NCBI GenBank assembly: GCA_022885665.1
Contig: JAGQDJ010000025.1
Span: 124,001 to 188,000 of the forward strand
Direction of reading: 5' to 3'
From: Triops longicaudatus
Taxonomy: Eukaryota > Arthropoda > Branchiopoda > Notostraca > Triopsidae
DNA: 64,000 nucleotides
Shown here: positions 27,362 to 39,015 of the stretch, in pieces
How positions within the stretch are numbered: the stretch's first letter is position 1
Layout of the letters: each line of letters starts with the position of its first letter
Notes under the pieces: model-generated
Told to the model about the DNA's origin: nothing
Seen by the model: only the letters and a program-made list of their open reading frames with translations
The model's database searches: none
Program-made: the position numbers and the translations under genes

Positions 27362-29468
27362 AGAAATCAAGAAATGAGTCAATTTTTTAACAAAATACAT
27401 TGTTAAATTAAGAAATGCTGGGTGACAAAAGTTTCTGCCGTTTTCAGAAACGAAGGTTTCACTACTGGCGGACGGTTTAAGCGGGGTGATTGGAGACAGC
27501 CGAGAAAAGAATGCACAGTCGATGCACGTGACGCTTTTCTCTACTTTATGATCCCATTCACTCACTCGCTGCGATTGCGGTGGGTGTTCGATGGTGTAGC
27601 GTAATAATATTACTGAGTTAAGGACTTCATCATCCAGGCAGGGAGCCTTCTATTTGCATTACGGGTGCTTACAAGGAGCTCAACTCGGGCAGGGGCGAAT
27701 TACCGCTCTTTCAGCCCCAGCAGCAGCCATGCTTTGCTCTTTGATAACCATCGATGTATTTTTGGCACATAAACCATTTCGTCTCGCGGAGCACCTATCA
27801 AATTTCCTGTACGGCTTGAATGGCCTAACAGGGGGAATTGGTGGTAATAGACCGATCGTAGTGTATATAGCGTACGTTAAGATTTCCAGCTCCGGGGTTT
27901 TTAAGGCGGTCTTACTTTTATTCACCGTCCGGGGGATGAAGACCTTGTGTAAAATAAAATCCCCATGCAGGCAAGCTCCCCACTATTATTAATGACAAAA
28001 CGTCGTAAATGCAATGTGCACATGTAATAGCCCCACCCTTTGCGTATCGTTAACGGGAGTCGTTAATTGAAGGGAATTCTTGCGTGTTGGAAACCGAGTG
28101 GAGTACGAATGGCTCAGACTCGTCGCTCTTTTTTTATGCCCAGCGCTAATCCAACACGTAGTGGTAGGTTTTGGGCGTGCTGAAAGAGCAAACTGGGTTG
28201 ACTTGTCCCGAGTCCATGCGTGGCAAGAGGTTCCATCACATGATTACCGGACTTTGTATCCCAACAGCTTTGGTCCATCAGGCTATGGGCGACTCAGAAT
28301 AGGGCGTTAATGAAGCCTGTTTATTGGTCCGATGGGGCTAATAAACACCGAGGGTAGTGGTACGCGTCGATCCCTTTAGAATGTGGACCAAGCATACGTA
28401 AACAAGAGGTTACCTAAACAAGCTTAAGCGTATGAATGATCGGGAAAAGCCGTTCCACATGTTGTTGCTCTAAAGCTGTGCATAATTTGTCGTGAAATTT
28501 AATAAATAATTGACTTTCTTCCACTACCACGCGCTTTTAGTCTAAATTCTTATTACTATTTTAGTAGGTATTTTATATTAAGTCTGATATTTAATTCATT
28601 AATTAATCGCAATTTATTAGGCGGACAATTAATTAAGAATACTAATACCCTCCCCATGGTCATGTGTACATTTAAATAAGTGACAACCTGTAAATGTATA
28701 GCTCATTGATGATACCGACAATAGGCGATAGTTACGTGAGGAATACATAAAAAAAGGAAATTATTTGAATACTATTGCCAGCCTTAATTCTAGGGTTTAA
28801 TTAATGGGCTTAAAAGTGATAAAGAAAAGAGGATCAGGTTATGTGGAAGGATTCGGCCATAAAGCCTTCATTCTGGTGGGGTTTATGATGAGAAATGATA
28901 AGTGAAAATGCAATACTGAAACGCCACCATATTTATTTGTTCTTGTGTGGAAATAACCGGAAGGTCCCCTTTTTCTTTGACTGCCATTAGACGACCCCAA
29001 ATCCCGCATTGCCGCTCTGATATTAGTATATATGGAAGCAGACGAAATGACCAGCGCAGAAAGCTAAGAGCTACTGCAGCAGTAGAGTCCGAAAGCCCCA
29101 TCATCCCCATAGTGGGTCATTAATTCCTTCCTTTTGCGAAGCTAGATTTCATATCACCATGACGGGGCAAGAAATGGGGCCCTATATACTGTCCTTCCCG
29201 CAGCAGCAACAGCAGGCGAGCCTTGTGTCGTGTGGGAACATGCTAAGATGCAATTGTCTTATAAATTATTGCTTTCGGTTGACTCGACGCGCCTTTTTGG
29301 CTGCATGGAAATCAACTTCTACCCATTGATTTGGGTCATCCTCTTTGGGTCATGCATAGGACTCGTGGCCCTAAGCGGGGGAAACTTGTTGATTTGCGCT
29401 TGCATCCTGCGGTATGTTAAGTAATGGAAAATGCGATGTGTGCGGACCAAATGTACATTACTAAATAG
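27362..29468. other. Non-coding block
   Basis: No exon recognised. A 112-codon plus frame at 27654-27992 and its minus shadow show no domain or splice context. Nothing else seen. Confidence 0.5.
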
Positions 29469-29768
29469 TGTTACGTTCCACTCCTTTTCAAATTCCGTTT
29501 ATTCGTAACTTCCAATTTACATCAACACCGAAACGAACTCCGATACAAAATCACACAAAAACACTCTCCTTCTCATGCTAACTCTCACTTTTAGTTTACA
29601 ACAATCAAAATCCACGTTCAAGAAACGGAACTGGCTCGAAGGAAGGTCAAAATAGAACTCACTATTACAGGCTGGATGCAGGGGATTTCATTCTTACCAA
29701 CAATGAATATTAGGATTCATTGCTGGGCGGCTACGAAATTTGACTGTTGGGTAACAACGAACGCCACA
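29469..29768. mobile_element. Solo LTR, copy B (300 bp)
   Basis: Begins TGTTACG and ends CGCCACA like copy A, with only scattered substitutions and small indels between them. The flanks are ATAG and GTAG, an imperfect possible 4-bp duplication. Its right end runs into a small inverted repeat (ACAGTAGA at 29766-29773 against TCTACTGT at 29785-29792), which resembles pogo-like termini and blurs the exact LTR border. Confidence 0.72.
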
Positions 29769-32481
29769 GTAGACATAGTGCGATTCTACTGTAGCCCGTG
29801 TATAACAACCTCGTGGGAATTAACTTTGGAAATGGCGCGAAAAGTTCCAGGTTGACTCTTGAAAACGCGTGAAATATTTTTTCTTACGTATTTTCGCGTA
29901 TATCTTTTATTAGTTTTGCATACTTGATTATATATTGGCAAATTACTTGAAAAAAAATGGTGTTGATTTTCTTGAGGTTTTCGGCAGTGGAATCTCGTTA
30001 GCTAAAATTTTTCAAACTTCGTTAGGCGAATCGTCAAAGACATAAATAAATTAAAAAATAAATAAATAATCAACAATAAACCCGAAATGGAAAATTAATT
30101 ATTACAATTCATAAAAAATTATTAGTTAATTAATTAGTTAATGATTAATTTTCAATAATTTTAAAAATATTAAAGGTAGTCAATAATGAATAGTTAATGG
30201 GAAAAACACGAACTGTTTTAGTTTTAAATACTAACTGTCGCCCAATGCACCATTGAACCAACGGGTGTGCGGCTTGAAAGAATAAGCCCGGGTGTGGAGT
30301 TGAACAAAAATCATCACCATTGTGTGTTATTAGATGCTGCTGTGGTGAGATAATAGCGTTAATGCTAGGGCATATCGCAGCCATTCTTCCTTGCCATTGC
30401 TCTTTGGACGCAGGCTTGAACAAAAGCCTCGACTCCCCCTTTTTCTTTTATTATTGGTCTCGGAGTAGAAAGATGCAGCAGCAGTGTCTCAAGACTTGCT
30501 TGCAAGCAAAGCTATATATATTACCAGCCCCCCGGAAAGTAGAGCAAAAGGGGTGGGGGGGAAACTTGGGGTGCTTTTAGTCTAAACTAGCTTTCTCGAG
30601 GCAAGATGATGCTCAAGCCATACAAAACCATTCCCGTTGTTTTCTTGATTCTCGATGCTTCGTACTCCTCGCATGTAAGTTGCCCACATCCACATCCGGC
30701 TCCTCTGACAGCTTTGACCATCAGCTTCCCTCTCATTTTGATATCAAGGGACGATATAATGGCCATAGAAAGGACTTCCTGGCCCCCTTGACTTTGCCTC
30801 TTGTTATATCCGGCGATCAAGCCAAGAACACAATAAATCCACATGACTCGCTTGGAAGTAACGGACTTTTTTCGAACTGGTACTCTTTTTCGCTCCCACG
30901 CCAGAAACTTATTGGTACCTAGATTTATCTGTCTAAGCAGTTTGTAGCTGAGGAAAATAACAACGCGGCATGTCGAAATGAAAAATTGGCGCTGAAAAAT
31001 TGTCATTGCCACACGCCTCATCCCGGTTGAGCTCTCTTTTTTTTTTCTTTCTTTTTTTTTCTGTGTCGCCGTTTAGTTGTAGTAGCTACCTCACACGAAG
31101 TTTTAACTCTTACCATTCGGGCAACAGGTGCGACAGAAGGCGAATTCAAGAACCCCTCTTTCGTAATGCCCCCCACCAGCTCGTTGCTTTCCTCCAGGAA
31201 CGGCTGAAGGTAACCCCTTGACTGAGACTCAAGTGACTGACCACTTATACGTCCCAGTATTGTAGTCTTGCATCCTGGAAAATCTTTGTACAGGAGTCGA
31301 CTTAGTATTCAAAGGGAGAAACAGGCATTGAGCAAATGGAGATTGATCTTTGAATTCACGGTCGACAAGGCGTTTTCAATGGACGTTTTCAGTGTCCCTT
31401 TCCCTTTTTTTTAATCCCTGCATCTTTTGTTGAAAGCTGACGGTGTTTTTAGAACGAAGTGGGGTTTCAACTCCTTTTGCGTTTCTGGTAAAAACTGAAG
31501 AGGTTACCAGCCACTGTGAGCCATAGTCCATCCATCAAACCCGCTGAGTTGTGGTGCTGGTGCTGCATGGTGGGCGGATGATGCTAAGTCATGGTGTCCG
31601 ACAAGGTCTTTTGTGACAAGGGTGGGCGAGAAGTTTGTTCCTTATCTTATTCCCCCCCGCTCCGCTTTTCAGAGACGTCGGGACACACAGCACTTCACAC
31701 CCGTCCCAACCTTTGTTTCGCTTGTCAAAAGGTAAGGCGTTTATTGAGACCTCCAACCGAATTACACCAGAACCAATCAAGCGATCAGGTGTACGGCGGT
31801 GAAGGTGCAACCAAGACTGTTTCGAGTCACGTGTCCAACTTGTTCGCTACATTCTTTGTCTCCCTGAACTCCCAAGCGCACTGAACTTGTCAAGTTCCTG
31901 ACGTAAAGTATTCGGTTTGACGTTGCTTACTGTCTTCGCAAAAACTGAATAAGTTAAAAGGATTCGCTTTCAGGGAAGCGTTTAAATCAATTGTGTCAGC
32001 GAATGATATTCCAGCATCTTCTACGTATTGACAGTTAAGGACAGGTGAAATGGCGAACACTAACAAGTCGGACATTTGGAATTGGAAAGTAGAGCTTTTT
32101 GTCAGTTCGGATCGAACCCATGATTATTATTTCGGTTCAGACCAAAAGATTCAGTAGACTCGTTTAATCAAGTAGAGTCCATCTCACATGTGAACCTTTG
32201 AAGTATTACGAATATAGCAATGCAAAAGAGGCATACAAATGTATATATTCATCGAAGAAGTCATCTCATTCCTCTTAAATTCGAAAAAAAAATTTCAAAT
32301 AGATTCAGATCATTTAATGGTTTTCAAAGTTGTGTCAATTGAAAAGCAAGATCTGTTATTTTCTTTCAGTTTTACGACCTTTTTCTTGAGAAAAGGTTGA
32401 ACATGTCATACAACAGGTCAGTAAGAGCTCAGTTTTAATGCGTTTTTCTCGATCATGATGAATCATGTCGAAGTTTTTTTA

Positions 32482-32502
32482 ATATATATATATATATATA
32501 TA
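32482..32502. repeat. (AT)n microsatellite
   Basis: Uninterrupted alternating AT of about 21 bp. Confidence 0.95.
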
Positions 32503-34295
32503 AAGAACTCTTAAGTGAATTATGTTTCAAGTCAATTTTCCTCCAATCCCGTTCAATTCGATAATGATTCCTTTCAAGTCGTTGATTGTAAACCGTGCTT
32601 CATTTTTTATTTATTTATTTTTTTATAGTATTCTTAGACTTTCGCTGTTGATGTGTCTTCACGACTACAAAATATAGTGCGTCAACATTTTCGTCAATGG
32701 GAGAAGAATTCTTGAGTTCAGCTCAGCTTATGGACCAAGAAAACAGTTTAGTTTGATTTGACGTTTTCTTTCCGTTAATTTTAAATTAATCAGTGTTAAA
32801 CCAAATTTCCCCAAGTTGAATTTCATTGTTCCCAGAAGCTCCCAGATTTAAAAATCAGTTTAAAATTAAAATCTACAAAGATAGTGAAACCGTAAGACAA
32901 ATCGTATTGAATTTAGTCGAATATTACATTTCATTAGATTTGTAGTCTATTGGATTAAATTCACCTGTTTAGCTGAGTATCGATCAGGGTTTAATGCAAG
33001 GAAAGTAATGCGCTATTGACACGTCACGATCTGAGTAAGCCGGCAGATTACTATAGGCCTACGTTCCTTCACGCTTGTTGCGGCCTAACATGTTGAAGTC
33101 TTACGTATTACAGTATCTACATGGTGAAGGGTATACATAACGCACTCCGTGAATAGAATGTTTTTTGTACTACCACCTTCAAGTGCTGTGGTCAGGAAGC
33201 TTCGTGTTATCAACGGTTCCTGTTCTTTTGATGCCATCTGGCTTAGCAGACGTACCTGCATTACTGTTTTCTATCAGAATAAAACAGAGCAGATTTGACA
33301 TAGAAAGTATTCACTTAAAACAGCGCCAAGAAAACGGAAACGAAACCCCCCCTTGTCCCGCTCGGTTCAATAAAAGATGGTCATGAAACCACTGAAACAC
33401 TGTCTCGCCTTAATCCTGCCTTGAACAAATTCATTAGACACCTTGATTGGAAAAAAAAGGGCAGAGGAGAAACAAAGTGTGGTGCAAAGAATCAAAAACC
33501 CCTTTTGTTTTGCTGGCTCTCTCCCAAAGCTCTCGCTACGTGGTCAGAACTTGCTTTAAGTAGATCATAAAACCTTTAACGAATTTTTGACAACAAAGAA
33601 CCTAACAGGTACGTCTGGGTAGTCCGAGGTTCTTACAATAGATTTTTCATGCTCGCGTTGGTCCAATTTACTTCGACTGTTTTTCTGGTGCAAAATTAAT
33701 AACTGAAGCGCAGAAAATAAAGACTGGGAAACTATAGCTTTTGGCAGGATGAGACTTGTTTTGGAGGGTGTTTAGGCAGGGTAAAGCTGTTTTTTTAATA
33801 CTTGTTTTGAGTTTTAAAAGAAAATCCTGGAAGGGAAGAGGTTATATGGGGGGGCTTTTTAGAGTTGCCTAATAAATAAGGGTTTATCGCTTACATGCAT
33901 CACTTAATAATCAGCCGAGCACCGGCTCACATTGACGTCACTTCATCGTCTCATTAATGAGAATGAGTTTTAGGATCCCTGTACGGCTCCCAGCTTTGAT
34001 ACTTTGGAAATTGGGGAGTGAAAAGAAACGAAATAGAAAAGATGGCGAATGGGGAGACACTCATCTAACTACAGTAGCATTGTGGCTCCAAGTTCGGACG
34101 TGTTTATAAGCGGAGAGGTGAATAATGCAAGCTACAGCGAGTCCGGGCACCACGCGCTCGTGTGGTTGGTGGGATGTGTCTCGTATTTTCAGGGAACCAG
34201 GGGCGATAAGGTAGAGTTATTATTGTGGAATATGAGAAAGGCGAATAATTGGGTAGTTTATAGCTTCATTCTGGCGCATACATTGTCTACTCTTC

Positions 34296-34319
34296 AAAAA
34301 AAAAAAAAAAAAAAAAAAA
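34296..34319. repeat. Poly(A) run, 24 bases
   Basis: Uninterrupted A run. It could be a short retroposon tail, but no polyadenylation signal or duplication is evident next to it. Confidence 0.9.
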
Positions 34320-37300
34320 CTAAAGCCTGCTGGTTTCCCCGAATTCTTTGCCAGCACGAAAAATGTGAAATAAGCAGCTGAAGATCCAAGATTTACAAAG
34401 TTTTCCGGTAGGATTGTGTATGTTCTTGATGGCTAGCTCTGCAATACATCCTGGTTGAAAAAATTCGGTATGGATCGGGTCTGGTACAACTTTGTTTCAT
34501 ATTCACGTGGGTGTGACCTGAAACCACAGGTAAAAAAAAAGTGAAAGGTCAATGATTACGTGAATTACATTTCTAAGAAAATATTTTCGATTTTGTGGTT
34601 GGAGCTCTTAGCACGAAAAACTATTGTATTGCCGTTTAGTGACGAAAGTGCCCAGAGTTAAAATCAGGATCACACGGTTCAAATGTAGCACGTGAGAGAA
34701 GGAATTTTATTTTTTAAAAAATGTCAATAAAAATCGGATACGGATAAGGCACAATCCTGTATTGTGTTGTACCACTTTTTATTGTCCACAAGCATTGTAT
34801 TAGTCTGTAGTGAATTTGAGTCTTTAAGTCAGATTTTCGCTTCAATTCGAATCGTACAAACTCGTATTATATCAATTGTGTATTATCTGCAACATTTAGT
34901 AGTTCTACGTTCTGTTTCTGGCTCACGTTTAGCGTACAGTGTTACAAATTCCTAAAGCTGGTTTACCTAACAATAACATGTGGAGGCAGAATTGAGAATC
35001 TATGCATATGGCCGTTTACCATTGCAGGTTATTTGGTGCAGCATTAGGTCCGTACCGTACGTACCCACGGTCATTGAAATCGTTTATGCAAATAAGTCTA
35101 ATAAGGGGACAGAGAATGAACATATTTGCGGGGTTTTAAGCGGCTGCCACTCTGGGAAGGTCTCCGTAAACGGCACTGTTTTTTGCCAAAGATCTCGTGT
35201 GGCGTACGGAACGATGCCGCTTATTACGGTTATAATTGCGCTATGAAGCGAACCCTAAAGAAGGCTGAGAAATTTGGGTTTCGCTTGCCTTTGTAAAATC
35301 TTTGGTTCTTTTCAAGCACTCCGTAGCGGGTACTAACTGCCTACCTTATACGAGCAATTTGCGCAGTCGTGATCGATTTTTTTATCGCAACCCTTAAAGG
35401 CGCGGCAGCTTTTATAAGTCTTAACGTGTGGTACCTGTGGATTTTTACAGCTACACTTTTTTCTTGTTAGGGTTATAAGCTTGAGGATTTTAGTAAGTGC
35501 TCGTGTTTTGCTTGTTTTTAAGGGTACACGATCGTTTTTCAAAGCATTGTGACTATTTTTTTGTTTTGTTTACATACGCCATTACGCTCTTCTTGCATGT
35601 CAGTAGTCATTGCTGTTAACCGCTGGGAGTTTAAATAGCTTTTCTTCGGAGTTAGCCGCCTTTTTTCGGCGTTTTGTTTTTACTGTCCGCCGCAATTAAG
35701 TTGGAGAGCGTTGTGTGGCGTTAGACTTCCGCCCGGTGTTATGTTGGCAACAACCCTTCGTAATCTTGCCATATGCGTCTTCTTTTTGTCACATCGAAAC
35801 GCTCCGGAATTTGCCGGGGAAACGTCATATGATGCATAACGAAATCTAACAAAGGAGTTGTATCCCAACAGCTTAAGGACATCCGTTATCCGTTCTTGGA
35901 TAAATAAGGCGTTCCGCTTTGCCTGACACCTTGCTGCCGTGTGCATGCCAAACAGATTCGGTATCCTACGACCAAGATTTTCTCGCCGTTTATTGGCTAT
36001 TTATTTTTCCTTCTCCAATGGCAAGTGAACGCGACGTTCTTTCTGCTTTCACTCAACCCATGTTTGTTTTGATCCAGTTTTTATTACATTTCTTGTTTAT
36101 TGTCTTGTCTGTTTCAACTGTTCAATTTATTACGTCGCCAATTTCAACAAAGGAATTTTTTGTTTATTTGTTTCCATACCAAATTTCGCCTCACTTGGCT
36201 TAGCCTTGTCTCTTCGCCACAGAGAAGAGATTTTGACAAGGGTGGGTATGCAAACGGCGCCTAGCGGTTTTTGTTTACCGGAGTAAAGTAACGCAATTGT
36301 CCTCTATGCGTTGGTGTCCCTGCAACGGACTTTCATGGTCGATAAGGTGCAGGGAGGAAGTACTTTGTGAGGTTCACGAAGCTGCGACAGGTGAGAGACA
36401 ATATCCGGACCCTCTTGATCACCGTTTTCTTATTTCCCGAAATCATTACTTGGTAACACGGGCTTAGCCCCTTTTCTTTTTTTACCCTCTCATAAGGAAG
36501 TTCTTCCCCTCCTTGCAGTTTGCTTTCGCGTGTCATTTCAACCTGATGAGGCAAACAGAAATTGCTTGTATTAGACGAAAAGCTCGTAAAAAGACTTCAC
36601 GAGAGAGACGAAGAGAGTCCAACACCAACTTCAAGGACTCCTTGAAAAGGTGGAAAACAGGTAGCAGTCTGGTCGCCCTTATTACGGAACCATCCATAGT
36701 CGAGGCAACACCAATAGTATTGCTACTTGTAACGAAGAACTGCGTCAATTTATGGATAAAATTTGGGGAGAACGAGATTTTTTTTTTTCATTATGAAATT
36801 TCCGGTCCAATGGTCCATATAAGCGTGCTTATAGTTAAGGGGCTTGGTTTTTATGTAGTCATGGTGCAAAGAGTCTCAGGATCGAGGAATTATCCAAGTT
36901 TCCCCCCTTTTGGAGCGACGACACACGATTGTCTGTCTTAGGGTGGATCGTTCGCCCCCGTAAATAGAGTAAAAAGGGGTGCTGTGCGTTAAGGCAAGCA
37001 AGAAAGGGGGCTTGTGCTGTTTTTCCCGTTAAGAACAGTAAATTGCCACTTTTCTGTTGACTTAAAATTGTCCTGGGTTCATTTAAAAGTTCTCTTTTTT
37101 AGTGCTAGCGTCCCTTTAAGTTAATCAGTGATATCGTTATGACTTCCGTTGAGCGTTCACACAAGCGGAATTGACGACCATTTGTCGAATTCAGGAAAAG
37201 ACGAGTGGAGTTTGGGACTTTTTCAAATGGAGTTTTGCTTCAATGAGGAACCATTTGTTTTCTCCCTGACGCTTGAATATACGGGGTGTACGTACTGAGA

Positions 37301-38603
37301 CTGTCCTCAAGTGGTGGCTGCCAAACTCAAGAATTCCTTTTCTATTAACTTCAGCCAAAAGGAAAAGTTAATTTACTTTAACGGGAAGTCGTTCATAACG
37401 AATGTTGCTCTATAATTATTTGTGTATCGTTACAAGAATCCATTACGCGTAGCCAAATAAGTGTGTGAATTTTCAAAACGGGCAAAATTAGAATAGGTAA
37501 TGGAAGTTCAAAACCCGTGACCATTGGTTGCCTTGTACCCAACCTCTAATTTATCTTGTCCGTTGTTCAGCTGTTGTCAACAAAGAAACAACAAAAGCTT
37601 TTTTTTTCCTGGGTCACGTAATCATGCTTCCGACAGACTTTTTAGGTTAAATTTTCCAAACTGCGCATTAATCCTTCAAGACGTCCCATATAATTTCGCT
37701 AAATGGCATTCAAAGTGTTGTACCCAATGACTGCATTTCTTGAATAAAAAAAAATACAATAATAACAATCATAAACAAGAAAGAACATAAAGCGAGCTGA
37801 CATGACCAACCAAATATCCTTGGTTTACAATTACGTGGAAAACTTGCAATAAAAAAGGAGATTTTTTTTGGTAAGAAATTAGATTTGTGACAATAGGAAG
37901 ACGCAGGTCAAAAAGGACAATGGGCTAACAAGAGTGGGTTTCGGTAATGGGTAGGGAGTACAGTGGAATACACGTATACAATTTTACTTATTGAAGTGGG
38001 GTTTAGTGGTTCGGCAGCCGCGGACCAAGCACTCTCGCTACCTTTAAGTACTTACAAGGTGAAGGTGAAGTTTCTGGGCTGAAAATGGGCAAAATGTGGG
38101 AAAAGAAGTGTCCAGGAGATTCACACAACACACATGTTACTAATAATGCGAGATGCGTGGTTGGCAGTAAAGTCTTTTTTTCTTTCCTTTGCTCGATGGA
38201 CCCACAAAGCCAGTCATTTCATGGTGATTTATCACTCCTGATTGATACCTTGGGACCAGGCCGGGAAAGAAGAATTACACGGAGCCTCGTAGAGTCCAGA
38301 ATCGGTCTCTTGCTCCTTCCATGTAACCCTAGATAAAAGTTGCAGTGTTGGGCTAGCCACCTTCCGTTACAAAGAAAGGGGATGCTTTTCTTTTTGCTTT
38401 TACATTAAGGAAGGAAAATGAGAGGATGAGGAAAACCTTCAACAATTAGTCGTAGGCAATGTAGGAGATATGCGCTCGCTATGAGGACCGGGAAGCACAT
38501 GGAAGTAATGGTGGTTTGACAACTTGGTTCCTTAAGGTAAAGAGAGTGCAAGTGGAGTCTTTGGGCACTTTGGCAAGAATAAAGAACGTGACTTATTGGT
38601 GTT

Positions 38604-39015
38604 TGTCGCCGCCGGAATCGCGCTAACGGTGACAGGGAACTGTTCTGTTTTTATAAGGCAATTTGCTCACTTCAGATAATTTTGATGAAGCAAAATACAG
38701 AGGCCAATAGGTTACACTCGTTCACTGTTAGTGATTTATTTTTAACTTAATTTTACAACAATCAAATTGTGTGCTGAAGAATAGGTCTGGCTCAAAAGGA
38801 GGTCAAAAGGGACTTACTATTACAGGCTGGGTGCAGGGGATTTCATTATCACCAATAATGAATTTTAGGATTACGGTGGGAGGCTACGAAATTTTACTGT
38901 TGGGTAACAATGAAATTGAACATAGTGGATATTTTCTCCATCGTGCTGTTTCTATCCACTACAACAAGGCGCATTAAACATACACAAAAAACCTTTCGTG
39001 CTTTAGCACGGAACA
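38604..39015. mobile_element. Solo LTR, copy C (412 bp) with perfect target duplication
   Basis: Starts TGTCGCCGCCGG and ends GCACGGAACA. It is flanked on both sides by GTGTT (38599-38603 and 39016-39020), a perfect 5-bp target-site duplication, as Gypsy-like LTR elements make. It is collinear and highly similar to 51694-52095. No PBS, PPT or gag-pol coding adjoins it. The duplication directly flanking a single LTR shows the interior was lost by LTR-LTR recombination. The open frame at 38771-38977 lies entirely inside the LTR. Confidence 0.85.

Larger units (their letters stand above)
29769..38603. other. Non-coding block between LTR copies B and C
   Basis: No exon recognised. It contains a pogo-like left end at about 29988-30035 (CAGTGGAATCTCGTTAGC), a half element near 37381-37410 (GTCGTTCATAACGAATG), an (AT)n tract at 32482-32502 and a 24-base A run at 34296-34319. 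Frames at 30587-31021 (minus, 144 codons) and 36513-36941 (plus, 142 codons) have no recognisable domain. Confidence 0.5.

Noticed and set aside
30587..31021. 144-codon minus-strand frame with overlapping plus frames
   Set aside because: Open on both strands in several frames, which indicates few stops by chance rather than selection; no domain seen.
32095..32170. Minus-strand GGGTTCGATCC motif resembling a tRNA T-loop
   Set aside because: No pairing T-stem, D-arm or acceptor stem could be formed around it.
36513..36941. 142-codon plus frame with a basic stretch (RRKARKKTSRERRRE), considered as an early CASP exon
   Set aside because: It does not match the family's second or third exon (SRKRLIEQSREFKKN-type) in order or spacing, and no suitable splice sites frame it.
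38825..38845. CAGGCTGGGTGCAG resembling a primate Alu phrase
   Set aside because: The similarity is only about a dozen bases. The surrounding sequence is an LTR unlike Alu.
38771..38977. Similar 60-68 codon frames at 38771 and 51861 suggesting a conserved small protein
   Set aside because: Both lie inside highly similar LTR copies, so shared sequence follows from common descent. The frame is broken in the related copies at 9.8 and 29.5 kb.
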